A DNA stretch of 64,000 nt from Dolichospermum compactum NIES-806 (GCF_002368115.1 NZ_AP018316.1:1049504-1113503), one strand, 5' to 3'. Shown: positions 1 through 9,302, counted from the stretch's first letter. Notes: generated from the letters alone by a model not told the origin. Numbers and translations: made by a program.

Positions 1-366
1 TTGCTGTAGAACTGTGGAATCAATTTCAGCAAACCAAGGTCTAGCTTTCTTTAGATATGGTAATGCTGTTATTTGAATATCACCAGCACTGCGTCGAGGG
101 TTTTTGAGGTTGCCTTTTTTGTCGGTTTTAGCATCCTTCTACGGCTCTCCACTTGCACTATTTTTACTGACAAAACAAGTTAATGGACAAGCTTCTGCTT
201 TAGTCCTGATGTCGCAGTAGTCACTTTGGATATTTTGCTGGTTGTATTGAGCTATTCTGTCAGCCAAGCTCTAATTGTAAGTAGACTGGAGCATATCTAG
301 CCAACTATCCATTTTATTGGACTGTCTAATATTAGGACGTAGCTTATATACATAATTTGTTAGCAA
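1..366 (-). pseudogene. IS605-type OrfB/TnpB remnant, N-terminal part, broken
   Basis: The minus strand, read from a TTG at 366-364 behind a GGAGGG ribosome-binding site, gives an N-terminus typical of cyanobacterial TnpB: YKLRPN, then SWLDMLQSTYN, LADRIAQYNQQ, DYCDIRTKAEACPLTCFVS and ITALPYLKKARPWFAEIDS. Two in-frame stops, after STYN and after SGEP, interrupt it, and the frame runs off the left edge. It lies divergent to a broken tnpA, the arrangement of the IS605 group. TnpB is an RNA-guided nuclease in intact elements; this copy cannot make full-length protein. Confidence 0.8.
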
Positions 367-443
367 ATATAAATCCCTCCTGTTGTTTCTTTTTTTGATT
401 AAACAATAGCTATATACAAATAGCAAGTAAATACTTTAAGGTT

Positions 444-849
444 ATGGCTAAGTTTTCTCCAGATGAGTACAGGCACGAAAGCAACGCAGTTTCACTGCTA
501 AATTATCACTTTGTCTTCATTCCTAAGCGGCGGAAAAAAGTCCTGGTAGGTGCTATTGCACCAGAGGTTACAGCAAATTATTTGCGAGTTGGTTATGGAG
601 AATAGGTGGAAAATTATTACTATGGAGATTATGCCGGATCATGTCCATCTGTTTTTAAATGTGAAGCCAACCGATGATCCATCTAGCATTATGAGGAAAA
701 TCAAGGGGAGAGCATCTCATCATCTTAGGAAAGAATTTCCCGAACTTTTAAAAATACCTACGCTGTGGACACCAAGCTATTTTGTTAGTACCCCTGGGAA
801 TATCTGCACAGAAACGGTTAAGAAATATATTGAACAGCAACGCGATTAA
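444..849 (+). pseudogene. IS200/IS605 family TnpA transposase, frameshifted
   Basis: The reading frame from ATG 444 codes for MAKFSPDEYRHES, NYHFVFIPKRRKKVLVG, as in IS200-type Y1 transposases. It ends at a stop near 606. The continuation (RLQQIICELVMENRW onward) lies in another frame, readable from GTG 550, so a frameshift of about one base sits near 556-565. The HUH metal motif is present as HVH in MPDHVHLFLNV, and the likely catalytic tyrosine is in KKYIEQQRD at the C-terminus. These enzymes carry out single-strand peel-and-paste transposition. This copy is inactive unless the shift is bypassed. Confidence 0.85.
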
Positions 850-867
850 CGTCAATGCAGGATAAAG

Positions 868-884
868 GAAAGCAACTAGCTTTC
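868..884. repeat. Small hairpin, possible IS200/IS605 right end
   Basis: GAAAGC (868-873) and GCTTTC (879-884) form a six-base stem with a five-base loop, about 20 bases after the tnpA stop. IS200/IS605 ends carry subterminal hairpins recognised by TnpA, so this is a plausible right-end hairpin. The exact end of the element was not located. Confidence 0.35.
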
Positions 885-962
885 ATCCCTTGTCTAAAGC
901 ACAGATTTAGCTGACTTAGGAAGCTACATCTTCAAGGGTTTTCGGCATTTCCCTTATAAAAA

Positions 963-1036
963 TGGGATTGGTGCGGATCGAACGCACGGCCTAGCGCTTA
1001 GGAGGCGCTCGCTCTATCCAACTGAGCTACAACCCC
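963..1036 (-). tRNA. tRNA-Arg (anticodon CCT)
   Basis: The minus strand folds as a full cloverleaf. The 7-bp acceptor is GGGGTTG with CAATCCC (one G-T pair) and the D stem is GCTC/GAGC. The anticodon stem is AGCGC/GCGCT around loop CTCCTAA, giving anticodon CCT. The T arm is GTGCG-TTCGATC-CGCAC and the discriminator base is A. CCA is not encoded. It decodes AGG. A decayed IS200/IS605 element lies just to the left. Confidence 0.95.
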
Positions 1037-1069
1037 AAGGATGACGTAAGTATTATAATAGCAGTATTT

Positions 1070-2167
1070 TTATTGCGATCGCCAACAATCATCCCAATCA
1101 TCACCACCAACTTCTAACCCGCATAGATTACTACTTGCATTCAGGATAACCTGAGATTTGCCGCCATTAAGTTCTCGCAATTCTAAGTTTATTTCTCCTT
1201 GCATGGTATCTCGACAACAAAAAGTTAAACCATTAGTTGTAGGTGCGCGCAAGGGTGTACCGGGAAGATGGGTAGTTCCTGTCAGTTCAATTTCGTATTT
1301 GAGGTTTTTGGCTTGCATTTGCCATCTACCCCAGGGCTGAATTTGCCATGTTACCTCTGAGTTCCAGGGAACAAATTCATAAAACTTACCTTGGTGGTGG
1401 ATACCAATCATCGCCACTGATTCCATCCACCATAATACACCACGTTTGCCGCCACCGGCTGTTAAAGCTAAGTCTGGTTGATTGATAAAGGCATTACAGT
1501 TTAGCCAAAACCATTTTTGGGGAAAAGCACCACCCCAATTTTTTTCTGAGTAAGCTGGGGCATTTGTGAACTCATAGATTTTACCATGCCAATCTATCCA
1601 ACCGCTGGCTAAACCATGAGCCATTAAAATTTGCCAACCAGGTTCAAATATCTGAGAAAATGATAACCAACCGGCGGTTGATTGCTGAAGACTATTTTGA
1701 TTTCCCCATGCGTATAGGGGTTGAATTGCATACTCCCATCGGCAATAATTACCATTGGTAGGATCTGTAATTATGCCTTGATTTAAGGTAGCTGTGGCTT
1801 GATAGCCTTCTGGGATATAGTAAGTAAATTCACGGGGAATAAGGTATAAAGGTGGAACTTGTAAGTTGGTTTTTCCCCAGTGTCCTAATCCTAAAACATC
1901 CCGACTCGCCCAGAACTTGTTGACATCAGGAAAAGTGCGACAGAGGTATTCATCATTTATGCCCAGAATTTGGGCCGCACCACCGCTGTAGGGCTGATTG
2001 CCAATGGGATCTTCGATGGAGTACATGAAGGCGATAGTTTGTCTAATTTCGGGCAATGTGACACGGTAATACCAGCCCTCAAAAAAACGGCGATCGCTCC
2101 CATCCCAATGATAGCCGCTATGGGGAGTTTGGGTGAAATTAAGGAGACTCTTGGGAATATTCAGCAT
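1070..2167 (-). CDS. Tocopherol cyclase
   Basis: 365 residues, the usual length for bacterial members of the tocopherol cyclase (VTE1) family, which close the chromanol ring in tocopherol (vitamin E) synthesis at photosynthetic membranes. Recognisable family features are the N-terminal PHSGYHWDG, RRFFEGWYYRVTLP and FMYSIEDP, then GWISF-like and EPGWQILMAHGLASGW segments, EKNWGGAFPQKWFWLNCN, and a C-terminal FCCRDTMQGEINLELRE. No signal peptide is evident. The ATG at 2167 opens directly with conserved sequence. The gene stands alone, 33 bases from tRNA-Arg. Assigned from remembered family motifs; quite sure. Confidence 0.88.
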   Translation of the reverse strand: MLNIPKSLLNFTQTPHSGYHWDGSDRRFFEGWYYRVTLPEIRQTIAFMYSIEDPIGNQPYSGGAAQILGINDEYLCRTFPDVNKFWASRDVLGLGHWGKTNLQVPPLYLIPREFTYYIPEGYQATATLNQGIITDPTNGNYCRWEYAIQPLYAWGNQNSLQQSTAGWLSFSQIFEPGWQILMAHGLASGWIDWHGKIYEFTNAPAYSEKNWGGAFPQKWFWLNCNAFINQPDLALTAGGGKRGVLWWMESVAMIGIHHQGKFYEFVPWNSEVTWQIQPWGRWQMQAKNLKYEIELTGTTHLPGTPLRAPTTNGLTFCCRDTMQGEINLELRELNGGKSQVILNASSNLCGLEVGGDDWDDCWRSQ

Positions 2168-2224
2168 AGGTTAGGTTTACATTATTTATTTATGGGTATT
2201 GGCAATTGGGAAACTTTGGATTAA

Positions 2225-3031
2225 AATGGGACGACAGGCAATCACTGAAATTCACTCCATATTCCTTATTTTAAGGGTCATCATCTGTAATTACTGAACA
2301 AGAAATGTCAATCAAAAATAAAAATTAGATCCTCGTATCACGAAAAGACATTCTATCAACCATACTCCACATTCCGCGATGGTACTTAGTCCTATTTTCA
2401 GGACAAAGTTTAGGTTGATAAGTCTCGGACTAACTCAAGCTAATGCTGTCCCACTTTTTATCGTTGAGTCTAAAATCCAACGGTTAGGAACTTTAGAGGG
2501 TATTTAACAAGTTTATGGCGAATACAAGATAGACTACGGCACGCCCCCGTAACGCTACTACACAGACAAATTTCACTTATTCCTTCAGTGCCGTAAGGGA
2601 TACTTGGATCAATACAAAATCAAGGTTTTCAAACCTACGCAGGTAAGTTTAGCCTGTCAATACCTTGTCTATTTTTTGTAGGTCGGGTTGCGCTGTCGCT
2701 TAACCCGACGCATTTGTTGGGTTATGGCTAACGCCACGCTCCGCGAACGTGAACGTGCCTCAACCCAACCTACAAATCAAGACTTTTTTCAATTTGGACA
2801 AGGCATTGATTAAACAAATGTATTTAAGACTTACTCACTAACTGTTGTAATACTTCACAGTGTAGTAAAGTGTTTCTATTTGGGAATACTGATAAGAAAC
2901 AGGGTTTGTTGTACAGTTGTATGTTATCTCTTTTAAACTATCTTTTTTTGTTCATAACTTACCTTAAGTGCAAGGAAAGGTATTGATTTACAAATTCATG
3001 TTTTTACAAGCCAAGCTAACAAAAAATACTT
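2225..3031. other. Gene-free spacer before the polysaccharide cluster
   Basis: About 800 bases with no supportable gene. Around 2300-2560 there are short broken frames with several stops that I could not assign. The part at 2658-2808 is a palindromic repeat listed separately. The last 200 bases are AT-rich and probably hold the promoter of the gene starting at 3032; no clear -10/-35 pair was chosen. Confidence 0.6.
2658..2808. repeat. 151-bp nested palindromic repeat, MITE-like
   Basis: Outer inverted arms are CAATACCTTGTC (2658-2669) and GACAAGGCATTG (2797-2808), with one mismatch. Inner arms are TTTGTAGGTCGGGTTG (2675-2690) and CAACCCAACCTACAAA (2761-2776). The core holds short GC-rich direct and inverted words. 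There is no coding capacity. The structure fits a non-autonomous mobile palindrome of the kind scattered through Nostocales genomes. Confidence 0.7.
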
Positions 3032-4450
3032 ATGCTAGAGATAGGATTTGAGACTAATAGGGTCCGTATTCAGTTAGTAAAACTCCCACGCTTTATCTCT
3101 ATATTTCTGATAATGGGAGATGTTTTTGGCCTATTTGTCTGTTTAGGAATTAGTTCTTACGAGACTCTGGATCATCCATTGACAGGATTTGATCCATTTG
3201 TATATGGATTCATAATACTGACTTTAACAGGAATGTATTTGTTAGATACATACCATCCAGAGAAAGAAATTGCTGGGTTACAAGCTCCGACTCGCATCCT
3301 GATTAGCAGTTTAATAGTTGCCATCATCACTTCCGTGTTAATTAATCTATCGGGAAACTGGGAACGTGATCCAGTGGGGATGCGGGGTATATTACTAGTT
3401 AACCTGGGAATCTTTACTATCTGGGCAATGATCTTAAGAATATGGGCATTTAATTGGTGGCGATCGCAAGCCCAACAAAGTCGTTGGTTAATGCTAGGAG
3501 CCAACAATCATGCCATAAAATTTGCCCAAATGTTCTTAACCCAAAATCCATTGGGGCGATTAGTGATCCTGACGGAAACTGGTCAACATATCCCTGAATT
3601 AGCAGAAATCGAACCCCAATTAAGTCATGAAGGATCTCTCAATGATTTATCATATTGGAGTCATCAACCCTTATCGGGAGTAGTAGTAGGAACTCAAATA
3701 AGTCTCTCTGATCAACAAGTGCAGAGTCTCATGCAACTCCGACTAAAAGGGATTCCCGTGTACCGTCTACCTGATATTTGGGAAACTCTATGCTACAAAC
3801 TTCCCTCATCTCTACTTGAGGATGAGTGGTTTGCCTTTAGTAGTGGGTTTAACCTCGTATTTTGTGGTGACAGACTCAAAATCAAACGGGTTACGGATAT
3901 AATCGTTACTGGTCTATTGTCTGTGCTGGTGTCGCCAATCATGATATTTGTAGGACTGATCATCAAATTAGATAGTCCAGTCCCAATTTTTTATAGTCAA
4001 TTACGAACAGGATTGTATGGTAAACCATTTCGGGTTTACAAATTCCGTTCAATGTATCAAGACGCGGAAAAAAGAGGCGCACAATGGGCCAGTCAACGTG
4101 ACCCCCGCATTACCAGAGTAGGATATTGGCTACGAGTTCTGCGAATTGATGAACTCCCCCAAATTTGGAATGTTTTGCGTGGAGAAATGAGTCTGATTGG
4201 TCCACGTCCAGAAAGGCCAGAGTTTGATGTCAAGCTCAAAGAAGCAATTCCTTATTACGAAATGCGTTATCTAGTCAAACCAGGAATTACTGGTTGGGCC
4301 CAAGTGCTTTATCCCTACGGATCTTCTCTAGAAGATGCCTATGAAAAACTGGCTTACGACCTTTACTACATCAAAAACTATTCCTTATGGTTGGATATAG
4401 TCATAGTCTTGAAAACCATCAGAGTTGTTTTATTAGGTAAAGGCAGATGA
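3032..4450 (+). CDS. Polyprenyl-phosphate sugar-1-phosphate transferase (WcaJ/WbaP-like)
   Basis: 472 residues. The N-terminal half has about four membrane segments (roughly residues 20-38, 55-72, 88-105, 113-130) and a Rossmann-like stretch. A further membrane helix (about 290-312, SPIMIFVGLIIKL) precedes the catalytic bacterial sugar transferase domain. Its motifs are KFRSMY (about 340), DELPQIWNVLRGEMSLIGPRPE (about 373-394) and KPGITGWAQV. The enzyme moves a sugar-1-phosphate onto undecaprenyl phosphate at the inner membrane and starts repeat-unit assembly. It overlaps galE by four bases (ATGA), so the two are translationally coupled, and it opens the cluster. Sugar specificity cannot be read. 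Confidence 0.92.
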   Translation: MLEIGFETNRVRIQLVKLPRFISIFLIMGDVFGLFVCLGISSYETLDHPLTGFDPFVYGFIILTLTGMYLLDTYHPEKEIAGLQAPTRILISSLIVAIITSVLINLSGNWERDPVGMRGILLVNLGIFTIWAMILRIWAFNWWRSQAQQSRWLMLGANNHAIKFAQMFLTQNPLGRLVILTETGQHIPELAEIEPQLSHEGSLNDLSYWSHQPLSGVVVGTQISLSDQQVQSLMQLRLKGIPVYRLPDIWETLCYKLPSSLLEDEWFAFSSGFNLVFCGDRLKIKRVTDIIVTGLLSVLVSPIMIFVGLIIKLDSPVPIFYSQLRTGLYGKPFRVYKFRSMYQDAEKRGAQWASQRDPRITRVGYWLRVLRIDELPQIWNVLRGEMSLIGPRPERPEFDVKLKEAIPYYEMRYLVKPGITGWAQVLYPYGSSLEDAYEKLAYDLYYIKNYSLWLDIVIVLKTIRVVLLGKGR

Positions 4451-5442
4451 ATCAAAAAGTCTTGGTGACAGGAGGTGCCGGCTATATTGGTTCCCACGTC
4501 GTGCGTCAACTAGGTGAGGCTGGCTATGATGTGGTTGTATATGACAATTGTTCTACAGGAGTAGCGCAAGCCGTACTTCATGGTCAGCTAATTGTTGGCG
4601 ACTTAGGAGATATAGACCGCCTTTACCAAGTCTTTGGCAAATATCAATTTAGTGCAGTGCTGCATTTTGCCGCCAGTCTAGTTGTACCAGAATCCGTTGC
4701 CCAACCCCTTGATTACTACGCCAACAACACCCGGAATACTCTGAACTTACTGCGTTGCTGTAGTATCATGGGGGTTAACCAGTTGATATTTTCCAGTACA
4801 GCCGCAGTTTACGGCGAACCTAGAGAAAATCCCGTCACAGAGCTTACTCCTACCCTGCCCATTAACCCCTACGGTCGCTCCAAACTGATGAGCGAATGGA
4901 TGATTCAAGACTACGGAATGGCATCTCGGCTGCGGTATGTAATTCTCCGTTATTTTAACGTTGCGGGAGCAGACCCTGGTGGTAGAATCGGACAAAACTC
5001 AAGCAATGCAACTCATTTAATTGCCAGTGCTTGTAATGCAGCCCTGAAACGCCAACCAGAATTCAAGATATTTGGCAATGATTTCCCCACCCCAGATGGG
5101 ACAGGAATTAGAGATTATATCCATGTTGAAGACCTAGCCGCAGCCCATGTTGATGGGTTACGCTATCTAGAACAGGATGGTGAAAGTCAAATTCTTAATT
5201 GTGGCTATGGAAAAGGTTATAGTGTCAGACAAGTTGTGGAACGGGTCAAGATAATTGCTGGAGTAAATTTTCCCGTCATTGAAGTGGCGCGTCGTCCTGG
5301 AGATCCAGCCTGTGTTACCGCTGATGCAGAAAAAATCAAACAGGTATTGAATTGGCAACCCAAGTATAATAACCTAGATAATATCATCTCTAGCTTTCTC
5401 GCTTGGGAAAGAAGCAAAGTTTTACTGAGCAGAGTTTCATGA
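4447..5442 (+). CDS. galE: UDP-glucose 4-epimerase
   Basis: 331 residues, an extended short-chain dehydrogenase fold. The NAD-binding motif GGAGYIGS is at residues 8-15. The catalytic Ser lies in FSSTAAVYGE and the Tyr-Lys pair is in YGRSK (about 142-146). RDYIHVEDLA and the PGDPA segment near the C-terminus are typical of GalE. It interconverts UDP-glucose and UDP-galactose in the cytoplasm, supplying galactose donors for the polysaccharide. Its start overlaps the stop of the preceding transferase by four bases. Some GalE-like enzymes also act on N-acetylhexosamines, so substrate range is open. Confidence 0.93.
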   Translation: MNQKVLVTGGAGYIGSHVVRQLGEAGYDVVVYDNCSTGVAQAVLHGQLIVGDLGDIDRLYQVFGKYQFSAVLHFAASLVVPESVAQPLDYYANNTRNTLNLLRCCSIMGVNQLIFSSTAAVYGEPRENPVTELTPTLPINPYGRSKLMSEWMIQDYGMASRLRYVILRYFNVAGADPGGRIGQNSSNATHLIASACNAALKRQPEFKIFGNDFPTPDGTGIRDYIHVEDLAAAHVDGLRYLEQDGESQILNCGYGKGYSVRQVVERVKIIAGVNFPVIEVARRPGDPACVTADAEKIKQVLNWQPKYNNLDNIISSFLAWERSKVLLSRVS

Positions 5443-5689
5443 ACCTATTCGATTAGACTTCCTGGGGTGCAACTGGGAAAACTCTTCAATTTGTCAAATA
5501 GTGAGAAAAGAGCATTGTTTACTGAGTTTTATGTTATCAAGTATAATTAAGCTGCCTAATAGGCGATCGCTATTTTACAAAAGTTAAACGCCCAAAACGT
5601 GGAATAATTGAAGTTTTTGTCCAAAAAGATGATCTACAATTTGTAAAGCGCGTAAGTCCTATACTTAGTATATTTTCTTAAATTAATTT

Positions 5690-7882
5690 ATGTCCATTAA
5701 CCAAGAAGACCAAGATTCCTCTATTGACATCCAACAATACTGGCTAATATTCAAAGGACGTTGGCCTATGGCATCAATCGTCTTTGCAGTTGTCTTCGGA
5801 GTCACAGCCCTTGTCACTTACTCAACAAAACCAGTTTACGAGTCAGAAGGGAAATTGGTTTTCACTAAAAAAAGTGGTGCTTCATCACTCACAAGTCTCT
5901 CCCAACAGATGGGAGAACTGGGCGCACTGACAAACCTCAGCAACCCAGTAGATACAGAATCCGAGATCATTCGTTCCTACCCCATTGTTAACAAAACTAT
6001 TACCACCCTGAAGTTAACTGATGATCAAGGCAAACAGCTTTCCTTAGAAGTTTTTCTCAAAAAATTGAAGCTGAAAACTATCCGAGGTACGGATGTCATG
6101 CAGCTTTCTTACAGGAGTACAAATCCCCAGGAAGCAGCCAAGGTGGTAAATTCCATCATGAAATATTACCTAGAGAGTAATGTTCGCACCAATCGTACAG
6201 AAGCTAGATCAGCGCGAGAATTTTTATCTAAGCAATTACCAGAGGTTGAGAAACGAGTTACAAAAGCAGAAATGAACCTGCGTAGGTTTAAAGAAAACAA
6301 TCGAGTAGTCGCTCTGGATGTAGAAGCCAAAACCGGCTTAGAATCTCTAGGAAAATTAGATGAAGCAATTACAAAAAGCCAAGGGGAATTAGCGGCGGTC
6401 TTGACTCGTTCTGTAGCCTTACAGAATGAAATGAAATTGGGTACGCAACAGGCTGTTGATCTCAGTAGTTTAAGTCAATCCCCTGGTGTACAACAGGTAC
6501 TTACAGAATACCAAAAAACACAATCTGAACTAGCAATAGCACGAAGTCTTTACACCAATGACAATCCAAAAGTCGTGGATTTAGTCATGAAAGAGGCATC
6601 CCTGAAAAACGTACTCAAAGAGCGAGTTGCCCAGACCGTTGGTAGTTCCGAATCCCTACCCAAACAGAACTTGCACATAGGAGAACTCAAACAATCACTA
6701 ACTCAAGACCTTGTCAAATCAGAGGTAGAAAGGTTAGCATTAACAAAACAAGTAGAGGAACTGCAAAGGGTATTTATAGTTAACAGAAGACGTTTGGATA
6801 GTTTGCCTCGCCTGGAACAACAACAACTACAGCTACAGCGGCAGTTAACCGTAGCACAACTCACCTATCAAGAACTCCTCAAGCAATTCCAGTTCATTGA
6901 AGTATTGGAGAATCAGAATGTCGGTAATTCACGGATTATATCTGAGGCTTTAGTTCCTGAGCGTCCCGTTTCTCCCAAGATACCCCTCAACTTAGCACTA
7001 GGCGGATTTTTAGGAATTATTTTGGGTGCAGGAACAGCCTTGGTGTTGGAATCCATGAATCAATCCCTCAAAAATATTGAAGAAGCCAATCGGCTGTTGG
7101 GCTTTCCTTTACTGGGGACAATTCCCCTATATATTGGAAAAAATCCCAAGAATCCCCAGGAAGGTCGGCAAGAGTTGCCTGTGTTGAATAACCCCTATTC
7201 ACCAGTCAGTACATCCTTTGAAATGCTCCAGACTAACCTGGGATTCACCCTATCTGACAAAGAATTACGGGTAATTTTGCTGACTAGTTCCATACCTGGA
7301 GAGGGTAAATCTTTCGTAGCGGCAAATTTAGCGTTAGCAGCCGCCGCCCAGCCAGGACGAAGAGTGCTATTAGTGGATGCCGATATGCGTCGTCCCCGTC
7401 AACAAAGCATTTGGGAAATACATAATTTATTGGGACTAAGCAATGTCCTAGCTGGTCAGGTGCAGTTAAAAAATGCTGTCCAGGAAGTATCTCCCCAAGT
7501 GCATATATTACCAGCAGGAAGAACTCCACCCAGCCCAGTCACACTTTTGGATTCCCAGCGCATGGCTGACTTAATTGAAGAAGCAAGGCGTGAATATGAT
7601 TTTATAATTATTGACACGCCACCATTAACTGCTGTCACTGATCCAATGATAGTTGGCAAGTACGTAGATGGGTTATTGCTGGTTGTTCGACCTGGATTTG
7701 TGGAATATTCAGCGGTAAAATCTGCGAAGTCATTACTTGAGCAGGCGAGAGTGCCTACTCTGGGAATGGTCGTCAATGGTATTAGTGAGGAAAATGGTTA
7801 TGGTGGTTATTATAAGTATAAGGATTATTACGGCGAAAAAGTAGTAAGTAAGGAGAAGCGATCGCAAGCTAATGTGCGGTAA
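5690..7882 (+). CDS. Wzz/Wzc-type polysaccharide co-polymerase with BY-kinase domain
   Basis: 730 residues, usual for fused Wzc/ExoP proteins. An N-terminal Wzz domain has a membrane helix at about 27-44. A long periplasmic coiled-coil region with QLPEVEKRVTKAEMNLRRFK and LPRLEQQQLQLQRQL follows, then a second helix at about 432-454. The cytoplasmic kinase has Walker A SSIPGEGKS (about 530), Walker A' LLVDADMRRP (about 559) and Walker B FIIIDTPP (about 637). The C-terminal tail is Tyr-rich (GYGGYYKYKDYYGE), the usual autophosphorylation cluster. It sets chain length and takes part in export at the inner membrane. The ATG follows a 247-base spacer after galE. Confidence 0.93.
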   Translation: MSINQEDQDSSIDIQQYWLIFKGRWPMASIVFAVVFGVTALVTYSTKPVYESEGKLVFTKKSGASSLTSLSQQMGELGALTNLSNPVDTESEIIRSYPIVNKTITTLKLTDDQGKQLSLEVFLKKLKLKTIRGTDVMQLSYRSTNPQEAAKVVNSIMKYYLESNVRTNRTEARSAREFLSKQLPEVEKRVTKAEMNLRRFKENNRVVALDVEAKTGLESLGKLDEAITKSQGELAAVLTRSVALQNEMKLGTQQAVDLSSLSQSPGVQQVLTEYQKTQSELAIARSLYTNDNPKVVDLVMKEASLKNVLKERVAQTVGSSESLPKQNLHIGELKQSLTQDLVKSEVERLALTKQVEELQRVFIVNRRRLDSLPRLEQQQLQLQRQLTVAQLTYQELLKQFQFIEVLENQNVGNSRIISEALVPERPVSPKIPLNLALGGFLGIILGAGTALVLESMNQSLKNIEEANRLLGFPLLGTIPLYIGKNPKNPQEGRQELPVLNNPYSPVSTSFEMLQTNLGFTLSDKELRVILLTSSIPGEGKSFVAANLALAAAAQPGRRVLLVDADMRRPRQQSIWEIHNLLGLSNVLAGQVQLKNAVQEVSPQVHILPAGRTPPSPVTLLDSQRMADLIEEARREYDFIIIDTPPLTAVTDPMIVGKYVDGLLLVVRPGFVEYSAVKSAKSLLEQARVPTLGMVVNGISEENGYGGYYKYKDYYGEKVVSKEKRSQANVR

Positions 7883-8087
7883 GGCTTGCCCCTTGCCATA
7901 ACGACGGTTTTCAATGCTAACCTACTTAGTACCCCTGAAAAACAACTTGAATTATCTGTGTTTTAGGAGTTGAGCTTTGATGGTCTTTTGATCTCGGTTC
8001 CTCCCTCGCAACCTCCTCGTAATTGGGAAGGCCGGAGCAGGGGAAAGCTATGTCTAATTATGGTGTAACCCTCGAAACAATATCTGA
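7883..8087. other. Spacer without recognised content
   Basis: The stretch between the kinase stop and the truncated Uma2 tail holds no frame I can support. It ends exactly where homology to the downstream Uma2 tandem copies begins, at a GATCGCC word corresponding to the HIP1 site of the intact copies. Confidence 0.5.
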
Positions 8088-8195
8088 GATCGCCAACCAA
8101 TACTGATAGAAAAAACCGATATTCTGCCTGCATTGGCAGGAATAGAGTTAAAATTAACTGTTGATCATGTATTTGGCTGGTTGAAAATGGCTTAA
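8088..8195 (+). pseudogene. Uma2 gene, 3' fragment (first of three tandem copies)
   Basis: About 108 bases nearly identical to the 3' end of the two intact Uma2 genes downstream, including EKTDILPALAGIELKLTV in frame apart from base changes (the TGA/TAG-like change at 8106-8109), and the same stop and 3' flank. The distance from this stop to the next copy's stop is 784 bases. Only the tail remains, and the break falls at the position of a HIP1 site in the intact copies. It marks the left boundary of an old tandem duplication. Confidence 0.8.
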
Positions 8196-8406
8196 CTAAG
8201 CAATATATTGGATAAGATAAGAATCTTAGAGACTTCCAATAAAAAAATATCCCAAAATTTCTTGTAGTGCAGGCATCTTGCCTGCTAATAATACAAGCAG
8301 TTCATCTTTTTTGTGGAGTTCTCTTAGAGGATGTTTGAAAAGGGTAACTTATTTTTTGGTGTTCCCTTAAACGATTTCCACAGTCGGCTACCCCAATCAT
8401 AAATAT
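8196..8406. repeat. Tandem-duplicated intergenic unit (empty-site version)
   Basis: The 211 bases before the first intact Uma2 gene are repeated, almost base for base, before the second one (8980-9302). This version reads GAAAAGGGTAACTT around 8337-8350 and lacks the 104-bp insert of the other, so it shows the uninterrupted site. GAGGATGTTTGAAAAG (about 8327-8342) resembles the border of the IS5-like remnant near 23.65 kb. Confidence 0.8.
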
Positions 8407-8979
8407 ATGACCATCAGTGCCGTAAAAGATATTACAAAAGATATTACATTAGAAAAGTTCTTAATGATGCCGGAGACCAAGCCTGCATTAGAGTTCTTGG
8501 ATGGAAATATTATTCAAAAACCTATCCCTAAAGGAAGACACAGTTGTTTACAGTACGAATTATGTAATGGAATTAATCAGATTACAAAAAAGGGGAAGTT
8601 AGCTTATGCTTTCCCTGAATTGAGGTGTAGTTTTGGTAATCGTTCAATTGTTCCTGATATAGCAGTTTTTACATGGGAACATATCCCTTTCCTTAGCAGT
8701 GGAGAAGTCCCAGATAGATTTGAACAGTCTCCCGATTGGGTAATTGAGATTCTTTCTCCTGAACAGAAATCAAATAAAGTGATTGGCAATATCTTGTATT
8801 GTATAGAGCATGGATGTAAATTAGGATGGTTTCTTGATCCTGATGATTTAAGTATTCTAGTATTTTTGTGCGATCGCCAACCAATACTAATGGAAAAAAC
8901 CGATATTCTGCCTGCATTGGCAGGAATAGAGTTAAAATTAACTGTTGATCATGTATTTGGCTGGTTGAAAATGGCTTAA
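8407..8979 (+). CDS. Uma2 family (DUF820) nuclease-like protein, tandem copy 1
   Basis: 190 residues, the common Uma2 length. The PD-(D/E)XK-like core shows in VPDIAVFTWE (Asp about 85), WVIEILSPEQKSNK (Glu about 112, Lys about 119) and CKLGWFLDPDD. The family is hugely expanded in cyanobacteria and of unknown function, with a restriction-endonuclease-like fold. The ATG at 8407 matches that of the next copy. It differs from the downstream copy mainly in a patch of about 30 residues (roughly 43-73), while the rest is almost identical. No partner gene is evident. Confidence 0.88.
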   Translation: MTISAVKDITKDITLEKFLMMPETKPALEFLDGNIIQKPIPKGRHSCLQYELCNGINQITKKGKLAYAFPELRCSFGNRSIVPDIAVFTWEHIPFLSSGEVPDRFEQSPDWVIEILSPEQKSNKVIGNILYCIEHGCKLGWFLDPDDLSILVFLCDRQPILMEKTDILPALAGIELKLTVDHVFGWLKMA

Positions 8980-9302
8980 CTAAGCAATATATTGGATAAG
9001 ATAAGAATCTTAGAGACTTCCAATAAAAAAATATCCCAAAATTCCTTGTAGTGCAGGCATCTTGCCTGCTAATAATACAAGCAGTTCATCTTTTTTGTGG
9101 AGTTCTCTTAGAGGATGTTTGAAAAGGGGGCGTTGCTGAATCGAGGTATGAAATTTCCAAATTGAACCTTTAAAAATCTTACGTTTGCGCCTTTGCGTGA
9201 GACTGAAATTCATACCCTTAATCAGCAACGCCGAAAAGCGTAACTTATTTTTTGGTGTTCCCTTAAACGATTTCCACAGTCGGCTACCCCAATCATAAAT
9301 AT
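8980..9302. repeat. Tandem-duplicated intergenic unit (filled-site version)
   Basis: 323 bases, equal to the 211-base spacer upstream plus 112 bases. The extra 112 bases are a 104-bp MITE and an 8-bp target duplication, listed separately. No gene is present. Confidence 0.85.
9129..9232. mobile_element. 104-bp MITE with 11-bp terminal inverted repeats
   Basis: The terminal repeats are GGCGTTGCTGA (9129-9139) and TCAGCAACGCC (9222-9232), a perfect match. It is flanked by GAAAAGGG (9121-9128) and GAAAAGCG (9233-9240), an 8-bp target duplication with one change. The otherwise identical spacer at 8196-8406 carries a single GAAAAGGG and no insert, so this is a direct empty-site/filled-site pair. 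No coding capacity. An 8-bp duplication occurs in several IS families, so the parent transposase is not identified. Confidence 0.9.

Noticed and set aside
2300..2560. Possible transposase or gene remnant before the polysaccharide cluster
   Set aside because: Frames contain several stops and no motif I could assign.
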